Positions 16,862 to 30,492 are shown, counted from the stretch's first letter. The stretch: DNA of 61,957 nucleotides from an uncultured Prevotellaceae bacterium (GCA_900313235.1 OMQN01000007.1:1-61957); one strand, 5' to 3'. A program made the numbers and translations. Notes: generated by a model not told the origin, from the sequence alone.

Positions 16862-16932
16862 AAAATAAACGTTTTTTTGCTAAGGTCACATAAAAAAGCA
16901 GAAGAAAGCAGCGAGAAACCATATAAATAATG

Positions 16933-16941
16933 TATCTTTGC
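16933..16941 (+). promoter_or_regulatory. -7 element of the beta-galactosidase promoter
   Basis: TATCTTTGC about 29 bp upstream of the GTG start. No good TTTG is seen at the expected -33 distance. Confidence 0.55.
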
Positions 16942-16957
16942 AACATATTTCAAATGA

Positions 16958-21496
<4,539 letters not shown>

Positions 21497-21504
21497 GCGA
21501 TTGC

Positions 21505-21915
21505 CTATTCAGCTTTCTTGGTGAACACAAGTCGCAAGATGAAGAATTGCACCATCATGGCGATACCGATAACCAACAGCGGAATGATGAGTTGATGGAT
21601 GCCGAGCCATAGGAAGATGTTGAATAGAACGACGTGCAGTCCGAAGTTGATGGCATGGCTGCCGGAGAATCCGATGAACCGCTTGAGGGTAGGCTTTGTG
21701 CGAAAAGTAAAATAGCTCGTCAGGAAGAAGTTGCTGACAAAGCTGACAAGATATCCATTAATATAGGCAACATTGGCAACTGTGCAGAACAGCAGCACAT
21801 AATAAATGCCATAATGGATAGCTGATGAGAGAGCTCCATTTAATGTAAAGCGTACAAACTGTCCAAACTTCGCACTATGCAGCAATAACCTTATTTTTTC
21901 GTACTTGGTATCCAT
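21505..21915 (-). CDS. GtrA-family membrane protein
   Basis: 136-residue protein with four membrane helices and the GtrA family pattern (F-x-R-F-x-x-N-G-A-L-S-S-A-I-H-Y; later F-V-S-N-F-F-L-T-S-Y-F-T-F-R). GtrA proteins flip polyprenyl-phosphate-linked sugars across the inner membrane in Gtr-type surface-glycan modification. ATG at 21915 is chosen over 21945 because a -7 promoter element (21924-21932) lies between them. It is divergent from a GT2 polyprenyl-P transferase-like gene, the usual GtrA partner (GtrB type), with 89 bp between start codons. Confidence 0.88.
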   Translation of the reverse strand: MDTKYEKIRLLLHSAKFGQFVRFTLNGALSSAIHYGIYYVLLFCTVANVAYINGYLVSFVSNFFLTSYFTFRTKPTLKRFIGFSGSHAINFGLHVVLFNIFLWLGIHQLIIPLLVIGIAMMVQFFILRLVFTKKAE

Positions 21916-21923
21916 ATTCGATG

Positions 21924-21983
21924 GCAAAGTTACGAAAATTTTCACTTTTCACGACTCACTTTTACCTTTTTTTTGTACCTTTG
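21924..21983. promoter_or_regulatory. Divergent promoter region between gtrA-like and GT2 genes
   Basis: A minus-strand TAACTTTGC (21932-21924) faces gtrA, and a plus-strand TACCTTTG (21976-21983) faces the glycosyltransferase at 22005. Between them lies a heptad array; neither -7 box has a clear TTTG partner at -33. Confidence 0.6.
21939..21966 (+). repeat. Heptad array (TTTTCAC TTTTCAC GACTCAC TTTTACC)
   Basis: Four 7-bp units placed between two divergent -7 boxes. Confidence 0.65.
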
Positions 21984-22004
21984 CAAACAAATATAGAAAT
22001 TATC

Positions 22005-22928
22005 ATGATCGATTTATCAATTGTGTCACCCATCTATCGCGGTGAGAAAATGCTGGATGAGCTGGTAAGACGTATCCATGCTGCTATACAGCCGCTGACC
22101 AATGATTATGAAATTGTGCTGGTCAATGACTGTTCACCAGACGATTCATGGAATAAGATTGCGGACATCTGTGCCACTGACAAAAAGGTCAAAGGCATCA
22201 ATCTCAGCAGGAACTTCGGACAGCCATACGCTATCACGGCAGGATTGACATATGCTCAAGGAAAGTATGTGGCAGTCATAGACTGTGACCTGCAGAATAA
22301 GCCGGAAGATCTGCCTGCTATGTATCGCAAGGCTCTCGAGGGATATGATGTGGTCAGTGCACGGCGTACGGTGAGAGAGGATACCTATCTGAAGCGGATG
22401 TCTTCTGCCGTCTTCCATAAGGTGTACGACTTCTTAAGCGGTTTTGAAACTGACAAGGCGGTGGCAGAGTTTGGCATATACAGTCAGAAGATCGTCAAAG
22501 TGTATTGCAGCATCCCTGAATATTCGCGTTCTTTTGTTGAGCTGATTCATACGCTTGGCTTTAAAAAGACGACGGTGGATGTTCTTCACGATCACCGTTT
22601 GGAAGGTAAGAGTTCGTACAATTTCGCCAGACTCATCAAGTTGTCCTATAACTCTATCATCTCTAATAGCAATCGTCCGCTTTACCTGGCTGTAACGTTA
22701 GGACTGATTATGTCTGTGCTGTCGTTCCTGATGGCCATCTATAACATCTTTGCAAAGATTTATGGACTCAACGAGGTGGTAGGCTATACCTCAACAATCT
22801 TCTCCATCTGGTTTGTGGGAGGCCTGTTGCTCTTTATGATGGGCATATTAGGTCTCTATATAGGAAAGATCTTCGACCAGGTAAAAGGTCGTCCTGTTTT
22901 CATTGTCAGCGATACAATTAATATTTGA
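22005..22928 (+). CDS. Polyprenyl-phosphate glycosyltransferase, GT2 (GtrB/ArnC-like)
   Basis: 307 residues. N-terminal GT-A domain of the DPM1/GtrB/ArnC type (S-I-V-S-P-I-Y-R-G-E...; V-L-V-N-D-C-S-P-D-D-S; N-x-S-R-N-F-G-Q; the D-x-D-like V-I-D-C-D-L-Q), followed by two C-terminal membrane helices (about 225-300). Such enzymes move a sugar from an NDP donor onto undecaprenyl phosphate on the cytosolic face. The ATG at 22005 aligns with the domain start; the longer frame upstream crosses the promoter. The gene starts a cassette with an aminotransferase and a GT87-like enzyme, and faces gtrA. Confidence 0.9.
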   Translation: MIDLSIVSPIYRGEKMLDELVRRIHAAIQPLTNDYEIVLVNDCSPDDSWNKIADICATDKKVKGINLSRNFGQPYAITAGLTYAQGKYVAVIDCDLQNKPEDLPAMYRKALEGYDVVSARRTVREDTYLKRMSSAVFHKVYDFLSGFETDKAVAEFGIYSQKIVKVYCSIPEYSRSFVELIHTLGFKKTTVDVLHDHRLEGKSSYNFARLIKLSYNSIISNSNRPLYLAVTLGLIMSVLSFLMAIYNIFAKIYGLNEVVGYTSTIFSIWFVGGLLLFMMGILGLYIGKIFDQVKGRPVFIVSDTINI

Positions 22929-22945
22929 CATCAACATACCAAGCA

Positions 22946-24067
22946 ATGATTCCATTCAATAAACCATACTGCTCTGGTCGCGAAATCAGTTATATACAAG
23001 AGGTGTGCCATTCTACCACTATGTCGGGTAATGGCCAGTTTACCAAGCTCTGTCATGGATTCTTCGAGAAACGCTATGGCTTTAAGAAATGTTTGCTTTG
23101 TACCTCGGGTACAGATGCGTTGGAGATGTGTGCCATGCTTTGCCAGCTGAAGCCTGACGATGAGGTCATCGTTCCGTCTTACACCTTTGTCTCGTCGGCC
23201 ATCGCCTTCCTGCGTGAGGGTGCCCATGTGCGTTTTGCTGACAGCGGTGCTGACAATCCTAATGTCACTGCCGAGCTCATAGAACCGCTTATCAATGAGC
23301 ATACGAAGGTTATCGTAGTGGTTCATTATGCAGGCGTGGCCTGTGACATGGATGAAATCATGGCGTTGGCAGAAAAGCACCATCTGATCGTTGTTGAAGA
23401 CGCTGCGCACTCCGTCGATTCCTTCTATAAAGGTAAACCGTTAGGGAGCATAGGGCACCTGGCTGCATTCTCCTTCCATGAGACCAAGAATATCAACTGT
23501 GGCGAGGGCGGTATGTTGGTCGTCAATGACGAACGGTTCATCGGCAGAGCAGAAATCCTGTGGGAAAAAGGTACCAACCGTGCAGAGTTCTATCGTGGCA
23601 TGGTCAATAAATATGGTTGGTGTGACATCGGCTCCTCTTTTCTTCCTTCTGAATTCAATGCCGCCTTCCTGTGGGCCCAACTGGAGCAGTTAGACGACAT
23701 CCAAGCTAAGCGTCGCCATATCTGGGAACGCTATGACGAAGGTCTGAGAGGAAAAATCGGAAATGGCATCGTGTTACCGGAATTGCCGGCCTATGCCACC
23801 AACAACTACCACATGTACTACCTGCTGTGCCCCTCTCTTGAGGTTCGTACGGCTTTGATGAACTACCTGAAGAATCATGGTGTCCAGGCAACTTTCCATT
23901 ACCTGCCGCTCCATTCCAGCAAGTACTATCAAGACAAGCATGATGGTAGAGTTCTTGTTAACTGCGATCGCTATGCGGACACACTGATGCGTCTTCCACT
24001 ATATTACGAGTTGACTGATGAGGAGATTGACAAAATCGTCAAACTCATCCTTAAGTTTAAATATTAA
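22946..24067 (+). CDS. rffA: dTDP-4-amino-4,6-dideoxygalactose transaminase (RffA/WecE type)
   Basis: 373-residue PLP-dependent aminotransferase of the DegT/DnrJ/EryC1/StrS family, closest in pattern to RffA/WecE: starts I-P-F-N-K-P-Y-C-S-G, has C-L-L-C-T-S-G-T-D-A-L-E-M, V-P-S-Y-T-F-V-S-S-A, V-E-D-A-A-H-S-V-D, and the PLP lysine in F-S-F-H-E-T-K-N. It would convert dTDP-4-keto-6-deoxyglucose to dTDP-4-amino-4,6-dideoxygalactose (Fuc4N precursor). ATG 22946 is preferred over the TTG at 22925. It lies 17 bp after the GT2 gene, and its stop overlaps the next start (TAATG). Confidence 0.9.
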   Translation: MIPFNKPYCSGREISYIQEVCHSTTMSGNGQFTKLCHGFFEKRYGFKKCLLCTSGTDALEMCAMLCQLKPDDEVIVPSYTFVSSAIAFLREGAHVRFADSGADNPNVTAELIEPLINEHTKVIVVVHYAGVACDMDEIMALAEKHHLIVVEDAAHSVDSFYKGKPLGSIGHLAAFSFHETKNINCGEGGMLVVNDERFIGRAEILWEKGTNRAEFYRGMVNKYGWCDIGSSFLPSEFNAAFLWAQLEQLDDIQAKRRHIWERYDEGLRGKIGNGIVLPELPAYATNNYHMYYLLCPSLEVRTALMNYLKNHGVQATFHYLPLHSSKYYQDKHDGRVLVNCDRYADTLMRLPLYYELTDEEIDKIVKLILKFKY

Positions 24068-25968
24068 TGATTACGGGCATGAAGAAAATCGTCAATGCCA
24101 TCAAGTGGTTCTTTTCCAATCCTACATGTGTCTTTTTCCTGGGTTTGGCAGTCGCTTTGCTAGCCACCACCTTAGAGGTGGTTCGTGGACGTAACACCAA
24201 CTATTTCGACTATCAGGATTCTACCCGTATGTTTTGGGAAGGACTGAGCCCTTACAACTTGGAATATGTGCAAGCCCATGGCATCTATTTCCTCTACAGT
24301 CCGGTATTCAATGTCGTCTTCGCCCCCATCTTCTTTCTCCCATGGTGGTTAGGTCCCTACATCTGGAATGTTGGTAACTACTGCCTGTTTACCTTGGCTA
24401 TCAAGACGCTTCCTGAGCAGTTGGACAAGTACAAACACTGGATATTTCTTTTCCTGTTATCTGTGGTACTTCAGTCCATCTTCTGCTACCAGCACAACAT
24501 CATCGTCAGCTATATATACATCTTTGCCTTTATCCTGTTGGAAAGGGGAAAAGGATTCTGGGCAGTATTCCTCATCATGCTGTCTGCCACTACGAAAATT
24601 TATGGAGCCGCCGAACTGGCGATTCTGCTCTGCTATCCCAAAGTTTGGCGAAATATAGGCTATGCCGTCCTCTGCGGAGTTGGATTCTTGCTGTTGCCGG
24701 CTATCAATACCGCCTTTGACAATGTTTTCGTATTATATAACGAGATGTTCGATATGATAGCCAGCCACCATAGCGATTCTGACTTTATCGGTATTCTTTT
24801 TGCCCGAGGACTGAAACCTTTCCTGTTGCCCAACTATAGGATGGTGCAGATAGCTGTTTTCGCCTTCTTGGCTGTCGCCTTCTTCGCCCGCTATAAGCGG
24901 TGGAAGGATTTCCGCTTCCGCGTGCAGGCTTTGGCGGTGCTCACGGGCTTTATGATTCTCTTCAGTGATTGTCCCGAGACGCATACCTACATCATTGCCT
25001 TCCCATTCTATGCGATGGCTTTTTGGCTCCAGCCCAACCGTACATGGATAGACTGGACACTTTTCTGGTTGCTCGTTGTGAATTTCTGCATACTACCTAC
25101 CGACATCCTGTGCCCCGCATGGTTGCATGACTATGTCCATCAGACGTTCTGGATTGATGTCTATACCTATTTTCTCTGTTGGCTGCGTCTCATCTGGTGG
25201 GCCATAGGTCCACAGAAGCTGTCGCCGGCATTGAAAAAAGTCTCCATGATGCTGTTATTGATGCTCGTCCCCGTGGGAATGCAGGCACAGCATACCAAGA
25301 TATTCAAGATCAAGGGCGTGGAGCTGAAGATGAAGGAGGTTAAGGGTGGCACCTTTACGATGGGAAAACTGTCAGGCGATACACTTGCCGATGCCGACGA
25401 GGTGCGCCGACAGGTAACGCTGAAAGACTTCTACATTGGTGAGACGGAGGTTACACAAGCGCTTTGGGAGGCTATTATGCCCAAGAATCGTTCTAAGCAC
25501 AAAGGGGCAGATCAACCTGTAGAGTACGTTACCTACGACATGTGTCAGGAGTTCATTGCCCGGCTGAACCAGTTGACTCATTATCAGTTCCGTCTGCCGA
25601 CAGAAGCAGAATGGGAATATGCTGCCCGAGGTGGACAGAAATCGAAGGGCTACCTCTATGCTGGCAGCAATCAGATAGACGAGGTGGGTGTCTCCCTGTC
25701 AAACCTTCAAGGAGGAAACCACTATCCTGTTGCCCAGTTCAAGCCCAACGAACTGGGGCTCTACGATATGTCTGGCAACGTATGGGAGTGGTGTGAGGAC
25801 TGGTATCGCAAGACACCCGACAGTCGGCCATCCGGAAATTTCCATGTGCTTCGTGGTGGAGGATATGACTGTAGCCCACGCTACTGTCGCAGCACCAATC
25901 GCTTTATGTATGACAAGCGTCGCAGAAGAAAGGCGGTAGGTTTCCGTTTGGCCTTTTCGGTCAGATAG
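24067..25968 (+). CDS. GT87-like polyprenyl-sugar transferase fused to an FGE/SUMF1 domain
   Basis: 633 residues in one uninterrupted frame. Residues 1-385: about nine to ten hydrophobic helices of a GT-C glycosyltransferase (GT87/DUF2029-like), which would take a sugar from a polyprenyl-phosphate carrier on the periplasmic side. Residues 394-406 (M-M-L-L-L-M-L-V-P-V-G-M-Q-A-Q) look like a signal peptide with a cleavage-type A-Q-A end. Residues ~410-633: an FGE-sulfatase (SUMF1) domain, with G-G-T-F-T-M-G, E-V-T-Q-A-L-W, R-L-P-T-E-A-E-W-E-Y-A-A-R-G-G, D-M-S-G-N-V-W-E-W and R-G-G-G-Y. Cys602 and Cys607 occur in C-S-P-R-Y-C, the spacing of the copper-binding cysteines of true FGEs. Stop-start overlap with rffA. 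Possibly two genes fused by stop-codon loss. Confidence 0.85.
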   Translation: MITGMKKIVNAIKWFFSNPTCVFFLGLAVALLATTLEVVRGRNTNYFDYQDSTRMFWEGLSPYNLEYVQAHGIYFLYSPVFNVVFAPIFFLPWWLGPYIWNVGNYCLFTLAIKTLPEQLDKYKHWIFLFLLSVVLQSIFCYQHNIIVSYIYIFAFILLERGKGFWAVFLIMLSATTKIYGAAELAILLCYPKVWRNIGYAVLCGVGFLLLPAINTAFDNVFVLYNEMFDMIASHHSDSDFIGILFARGLKPFLLPNYRMVQIAVFAFLAVAFFARYKRWKDFRFRVQALAVLTGFMILFSDCPETHTYIIAFPFYAMAFWLQPNRTWIDWTLFWLLVVNFCILPTDILCPAWLHDYVHQTFWIDVYTYFLCWLRLIWWAIGPQKLSPALKKVSMMLLLMLVPVGMQAQHTKIFKIKGVELKMKEVKGGTFTMGKLSGDTLADADEVRRQVTLKDFYIGETEVTQALWEAIMPKNRSKHKGADQPVEYVTYDMCQEFIARLNQLTHYQFRLPTEAEWEYAARGGQKSKGYLYAGSNQIDEVGVSLSNLQGGNHYPVAQFKPNELGLYDMSGNVWEWCEDWYRKTPDSRPSGNFHVLRGGGYDCSPRYCRSTNRFMYDKRRRRKAVGFRLAFSVR

Positions 25969-25975
25969 TAGATGA

Positions 25976-26815
25976 CTATTGCTGATTCTGGCGCATATAG
26001 TCTGGGAACGTCAGCGACCAGCGTGAGAAGCTCCATTTACGCTGCAACGTCTCGTAGTCGGTAAGGCGTTTATAGGGCAGTCGCTTCTGAAGCCAAGGGC
26101 GTAGTACCTTGTCTGTGACGAAATTACCATACAGCTCGAATTCAGAGAATCCGGCATGGCAATGGCGGTCGTAACTCTCTATAATCGTATCTGTCCACGA
26201 CTTCCCGGAACGCTGAGCTAATGCCGCATGTAACTGCTGGAGTTGTTCTTTGTCGAATAGCATCTTGTGGTCTACATAAGACAAGGAAGCCAGCTTCATG
26301 TCTGGAAATAAGCGGTGTATATTGTCATAGTAAGGCTGGTGTTCTTCATAACTCATATAAAATACCGTCTTTCGGTCTTTTGTCAGGAATACATGAGGGT
26401 GTACCAGCACATGGTCGGCATCGATACACAGGTAATGTTGACAGGTGCCTATCTTACCGCTGAGTTTCACAAATTGCTGAAATAGCCACCCGCTGCGGTC
26501 AAGAGACCCGTCGGGAGTTTCTATCTGGAGCTTTAAATCCTTGGGAGCAAAGCCCAACACCGTTGTCTCGTCTACAAACTGCAGGTGATACTTGTCGCAG
26601 AACTCGATAATCTCAGGCTGAGCAGGTGCGACAATGTAAATCTGCTTGATAGGATGTGCTACACAGTGGTGTATACCCTCTAAGCACAGAGGGAGAATGC
26701 GCAGATCCTTCGCTATGATAGGAATGATGACATCGATGGCGTCAGGAGCAGCCTGCAGCTTGGGAAACCAGCGCCACGAAAACAGGCGGTATCTTATCTT
26801 TCGTAGTTGAGACAT
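25976..26815 (-). CDS. Putative glycosyltransferase (DUF6492-like)
   Basis: 279 residues. Contains a nucleotide-sugar-binding-like fold: I-D-V-I-I-P-I-I-A-K-D near residue 28, Q-I-Y-I-V-A-P, and the D-x-D-like Y-L-C-I-D-A-D-H-V near residue 150; then W-x-D-T-I-I-E-S-Y and F-S-E-F-E-L-Y-G-N-F-V. This pattern fits DUF6492 proteins, small GT-A-like enzymes in polysaccharide loci. No membrane helix. Last gene of a four-gene minus operon with an LpxL-like acyltransferase, an LtaS-like transferase and a GT11-like enzyme. Donor and acceptor unknown. Confidence 0.72.
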   Translation of the reverse strand: MSQLRKIRYRLFSWRWFPKLQAAPDAIDVIIPIIAKDLRILPLCLEGIHHCVAHPIKQIYIVAPAQPEIIEFCDKYHLQFVDETTVLGFAPKDLKLQIETPDGSLDRSGWLFQQFVKLSGKIGTCQHYLCIDADHVLVHPHVFLTKDRKTVFYMSYEEHQPYYDNIHRLFPDMKLASLSYVDHKMLFDKEQLQQLHAALAQRSGKSWTDTIIESYDRHCHAGFSEFELYGNFVTDKVLRPWLQKRLPYKRLTDYETLQRKWSFSRWSLTFPDYMRQNQQ

Positions 26816-26821
26816 TTCTTA

Positions 26822-27649
26822 CTATATAATTCTTCTAAACCAATAATCAAATTTCAGGAAGCCCTCATCAGTCATCAGTTGTTCATCGGCACTGTCCATA
26901 CGATACAGTGGCAGGTCTCTATACATGGCAGCCACCAGTGAGAACGTGCTGGGAGGCCCGATGAGCGCATCGCATGCTGAGAGCATATACAAATCCTCCG
27001 GTGCATTGCCGTTCAGCAGATGAATATGTGCTTTCGGACATAATGACTGAAACAAGTCCTCTATGACCTTGCTGTCGTTGGTAGACAGGTATACATGGAC
27101 AGTCTGGCTTTCGTGCATTTCTACAAACCTGTTGATATGTCGTGCATAGACATCATCTGAATAGAAGTACTTGCCACCCGCCCAGTTGGCATAGTCGCCT
27201 CGACGGATATGTACACCTAACCGTAATACGTTAGCGCTCGTCGCCTCTAAGTCCTGCATCTTCTGCTTTACGGGCTCTGTATACTGGCTGTCTATGGTAA
27301 ACAAGTCACAAATCTCCTGTCGATATTTCAGAAACAGGTCGTACCATCGGGCATGCCAGCCACTGACGACCAGATGCCGATGGCGTAGCATTTGCTGTTC
27401 TATAGCTTGCATGTCGGTCGGCACCTCTTTGAAACTGACGGTGGGTAGCAGATGCAGTGCTGCCATGTACTTGGCAAAGAGATACCAGCCAAAACCCGTT
27501 AGCGAGGTATGGCAGATATGGAAATATTGATATTTATAGCTGAAACGCATGGAGATAACTTTCTTTCCATGCTCCCTTCCCCATGCGTATACATGAGCAT
27601 ACTGCAACAGATTGTTGCACATCTGACTTTTATCGCGCGCAAATATCAT
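26822..27649 (-). CDS. GT11-like (alpha-1,2-fucosyltransferase-like) glycosyltransferase
   Basis: 275 residues. The signature L-G-V-H-I-R-R-G-D-Y matches motif I (H-x-R-R-x-D) of alpha-1,2/alpha-1,6 fucosyltransferases; further family pattern at V-Y-L-S-T-N-D and C-D-A-L-I-G-P-P-S-T-F-S (usual 'S.SSFSWW' position). The N-terminus (M-I-F-A-R-D-K-S-Q-M-C-N-N-L-L-Q-Y-A) matches the 'GxxNQxxQ' start of GT11 but is altered, so donor specificity is uncertain. Spacing of 4 bp and 6 bp to its neighbours indicates one transcript. Confidence 0.75.
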   Translation of the reverse strand: MIFARDKSQMCNNLLQYAHVYAWGREHGKKVISMRFSYKYQYFHICHTSLTGFGWYLFAKYMAALHLLPTVSFKEVPTDMQAIEQQMLRHRHLVVSGWHARWYDLFLKYRQEICDLFTIDSQYTEPVKQKMQDLEATSANVLRLGVHIRRGDYANWAGGKYFYSDDVYARHINRFVEMHESQTVHVYLSTNDSKVIEDLFQSLCPKAHIHLLNGNAPEDLYMLSACDALIGPPSTFSLVAAMYRDLPLYRMDSADEQLMTDEGFLKFDYWFRRII

Positions 27650-27653
27650 CTTT

Positions 27654-29465
27654 CTATCTCTTGTCTAAGTCGTCATATAACTTTTGGAGGTAAGCCTTTG
27701 CTTTTTTCACTAACAGATCTGTATCTGAGCCCATCTCTTGGTGAGTCTGATGGGATGTATTATCATAGATAACCCGGCAGCTATCCGTCACCATGCCCAT
27801 CGCGTCGGGGAATGTGAAAAAGGCAAAGTGAGGAGCCTGTGCATCCAGCAAATCCTTTGAATAGGTAAACTCGCTATGGTCAATACCCAACAGTCCCAAT
27901 AAGGTCGCTGGGATGTCTATTTGTGAACCTACCGTATGGCATTGTAGTCCTGTAGGCAGTATGCCTCCCAACAAGATGAAGGGTACCTTGAAGCGCCACC
28001 ACTGATAGTTGTCTGCCTGGTCGGGATAAGCCCCCAGGTGATCCGGAACGATAGCTACTATGGTGTTCTGCCAACAAGGTAGCTTCTTTAATTCACCGAT
28101 AAACTGTCCCAGGCAGTGGTCGGCATACGAAAACGCATTGAATACCTCATTGTCCTTTATCTTCTGGTAGTTAGGTACGTCAAATGGCTCATGACTGCTT
28201 TCTGTCATGATGCTTTTGAAGAACGGCTTTCCGGTGTGGTTACTTTTGATGTCTGCCAGCATGCGCTCATAGACAGGTCCGTCAGCAACGCCCCACTTGC
28301 CGGTATGCATGCTGAGAGCGAAGTCTGCATCCGATACTACCTGCTGGAACCCCGTACCAACGAAATAGGAGCGCATATTACTATAGTTGATGTCGCCTCC
28401 GTAGTAGAATGTCGTCTGATAGCCGTTCTTGCCTAACTGTTGGGCGATGGAAGGCAACGAGGTGCTCTTGCGAGGCATGTCCATGACGCTCATACTCGGT
28501 TGTGCTGGCAGTCCACTATGGATGGACACAAGAGCACGGTCGGTACGGAAACTGCTGGCGTAGAACTGGGTGAAGCTGATGCCCTCTTCCTGCAACTGCA
28601 ACAGGTTCGGAGTGACGCCTTTCATGTGCATGATGCTGTCAGAGAAACTCTCTAAGACTATCAAGATGACATTTGGCTGCTGGGCAAATTGTGTTGTGTC
28701 CTTACGTAATTGTGTGTAAGTCAGTTCTTGGAACAATGTGTCAGCCTCATCGGGAGATAAGTAGCGGTATCTGGTGCCAATTTCCTCTATATGGACGACA
28801 GCTTCAATAAAGCTAAAAATAGGATTGACGGCAGCATGGTTTAACCGATTATCCGTCGAGAAATACACACTACCTACATGGTTTGTGCCAGTGCCCACAC
28901 CGCCACGGATGGGCAATAGCAGCGCTGCCGTCAGCAGTACGAGCAATACTGACTCGGCAATCTTTTTGCCCCTTGCGTCATATCGCTTCTTGGGAAACAG
29001 GGATGCTCCAGCTTTGTATATCACCAATGCGATGAGAAGAATGACGAGCGGCAACAAGGTCATCTGCCACCATGTCATGCTTGCCATAGCGTCAGCAGGC
29101 GAAGTCTTCAGATAGAGTAACGGCGTGTTGTCCAGTGGGAATCCCCAATAGCTATATAGGCCGAGGTTGGCGACGTAAGCCAGCGACGCCAGCAGGGCAA
29201 TTAGGAAGAAATAACCATTCCACAGCCAGTGTATCAGTCGCCGTCTGCTCCATAGGGTGGCTATCAACAACAGTCCCGGAATGCCGGTCACATAGCCTGC
29301 TACGGCAATGTCCAGTCGAAGGCCGTACCAGAAGACCTGGCAAAGTTCTGAGAAAGTGGCATTTGCAAACAGGGAATGATAAATCAAGAGGAAGGCCCCT
29401 TTGCTGATCATACCCACCAGTGTCCATAACAGGAAGACAAGAAAGAAAGTACGTATACGGCTCAT
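27654..29465 (-). CDS. LTA synthase/phosphoglycerol transferase-like membrane sulfatase-fold protein
   Basis: 603 residues: five N-terminal membrane helices (about 1-190), then an extracytoplasmic alkaline-phosphatase/sulfatase-fold domain: N-V-I-L-I-V-L-E-S-F-S-D-S, the likely Thr nucleophile in S-S-F-R-T-D-R-A-L-V-S-I, H-E-P-F-D-V-P, and V-P-D-H-L-G-A-Y. Members move phosphoglycerol or phosphoethanolamine from phospholipids to glycans or lipids. The start at 29465 is chosen because ATG overlaps the acyltransferase stop (TGATG) and opens directly into the first helix; the longer frame only overlaps the upstream gene. Confidence 0.85.
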   Translation of the reverse strand: MSRIRTFFLVFLLWTLVGMISKGAFLLIYHSLFANATFSELCQVFWYGLRLDIAVAGYVTGIPGLLLIATLWSRRRLIHWLWNGYFFLIALLASLAYVANLGLYSYWGFPLDNTPLLYLKTSPADAMASMTWWQMTLLPLVILLIALVIYKAGASLFPKKRYDARGKKIAESVLLVLLTAALLLPIRGGVGTGTNHVGSVYFSTDNRLNHAAVNPIFSFIEAVVHIEEIGTRYRYLSPDEADTLFQELTYTQLRKDTTQFAQQPNVILIVLESFSDSIMHMKGVTPNLLQLQEEGISFTQFYASSFRTDRALVSIHSGLPAQPSMSVMDMPRKSTSLPSIAQQLGKNGYQTTFYYGGDINYSNMRSYFVGTGFQQVVSDADFALSMHTGKWGVADGPVYERMLADIKSNHTGKPFFKSIMTESSHEPFDVPNYQKIKDNEVFNAFSYADHCLGQFIGELKKLPCWQNTIVAIVPDHLGAYPDQADNYQWWRFKVPFILLGGILPTGLQCHTVGSQIDIPATLLGLLGIDHSEFTYSKDLLDAQAPHFAFFTFPDAMGMVTDSCRVIYDNTSHQTHQEMGSDTDLLVKKAKAYLQKLYDDLDKR

Positions 29466-30418
29466 CAGTTCTTCGGTTTTATCCCACCATGCGTTATCTT
29501 CAGCCATTCTTCCTTGGTACGTTTCCATCGGCGATGGCTCCACAGCCAATAGGAGGGTGCGCGCATAATTGTATGTTCCAGCATCTTGGCATACTGGTCG
29601 GTTATCCAGAACTGTTCCTGATTCTTCGGCTCAGTGGTAATGCGCTTATATTCTGCAACATAGTAGCCGCGCTTCACTCTGCGTACATCCAGATAATACA
29701 CATCCATGTCCAACTTTTGCATGATGCGTTCTGCTCCCGTAAACCATGGTGTCTCATGGTTCAGGAAGTCTGACCAGAAATAGATGTTATCCCAGAAAGG
29801 CGCCTGGTCGGCAATGAAACCGACAAGTACGGGCTTCCCTTCATTACGGTATTGTACCAGATACTTGATAGACTTATCCATCGTAATATTCACACCACCC
29901 CAGCGACGACGGGTATAAAGAACCAACTGGTCGGTGACATAGTTCTCCAGCGAATGGTAGAGTTGTGCGCACGTACACAACTTTGGGTCAATCCAAAGCG
30001 GCATGCTACTAATCCATTCCCAGTTGCCGTAATGTCCGAGAAATACACCGCAGGAACGACCTTTGCGGAATGATTCTTCCAACAGCTCCACCCCTTTGAA
30101 CTTCATGCGACGTTTCAGATTCCATTTGGAGATAGAGAAATACTTTACACTCTCAAACAGAAGGTCACTAAAATGGGTGTAGAAACGGCGCTCTATCATC
30201 CAGCGCTTGCGAGGTGACAAGTGGGGAAATGACGATTTAATATTCTCGTGTACCACCTCCCGACGGTAGCGCACCACATAGAATAAGATGACAGACACAA
30301 AAGAGGACACCGCATGCCAGAACCACATGGGCAGCAACGATGCTACATACCACACACCAAAGAGTATGTAGTAGGCTGTCTGTTTGAGTGTATGGTATCT
30401 TTCCTTGTTATAGCTCAT
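29465..30418 (-). CDS. LpxL/HtrB-family lipid A acyltransferase-like protein
   Basis: 317 residues. One N-terminal membrane-anchoring hydrophobic stretch (about 15-48), then the LpxL/LpxM-type acyltransferase domain: catalytic G-H-Y-G-N-W-E-W with His129 and Glu134 (H-x4-E), the strand P-V-L-V-G-F-I-A-D-Q-A-P near residue 200, and W-F-T-G-A-E-R. It would add a secondary acyl chain to lipid A or a related lipid at the inner membrane. First gene of a four-gene operon with surface-glycan genes; no good promoter of the TAnnTTTG type is visible directly upstream. Confidence 0.88.
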   Translation of the reverse strand: MSYNKERYHTLKQTAYYILFGVWYVASLLPMWFWHAVSSFVSVILFYVVRYRREVVHENIKSSFPHLSPRKRWMIERRFYTHFSDLLFESVKYFSISKWNLKRRMKFKGVELLEESFRKGRSCGVFLGHYGNWEWISSMPLWIDPKLCTCAQLYHSLENYVTDQLVLYTRRRWGGVNITMDKSIKYLVQYRNEGKPVLVGFIADQAPFWDNIYFWSDFLNHETPWFTGAERIMQKLDMDVYYLDVRRVKRGYYVAEYKRITTEPKNQEQFWITDQYAKMLEHTIMRAPSYWLWSHRRWKRTKEEWLKITHGGIKPKN

Positions 30419-30492
30419 TGTCAGTTTTTCCTGTTATGATACATATATATTTATATTGTAAACGGAATTTTCCTACTTTTATTGTGAAATAC

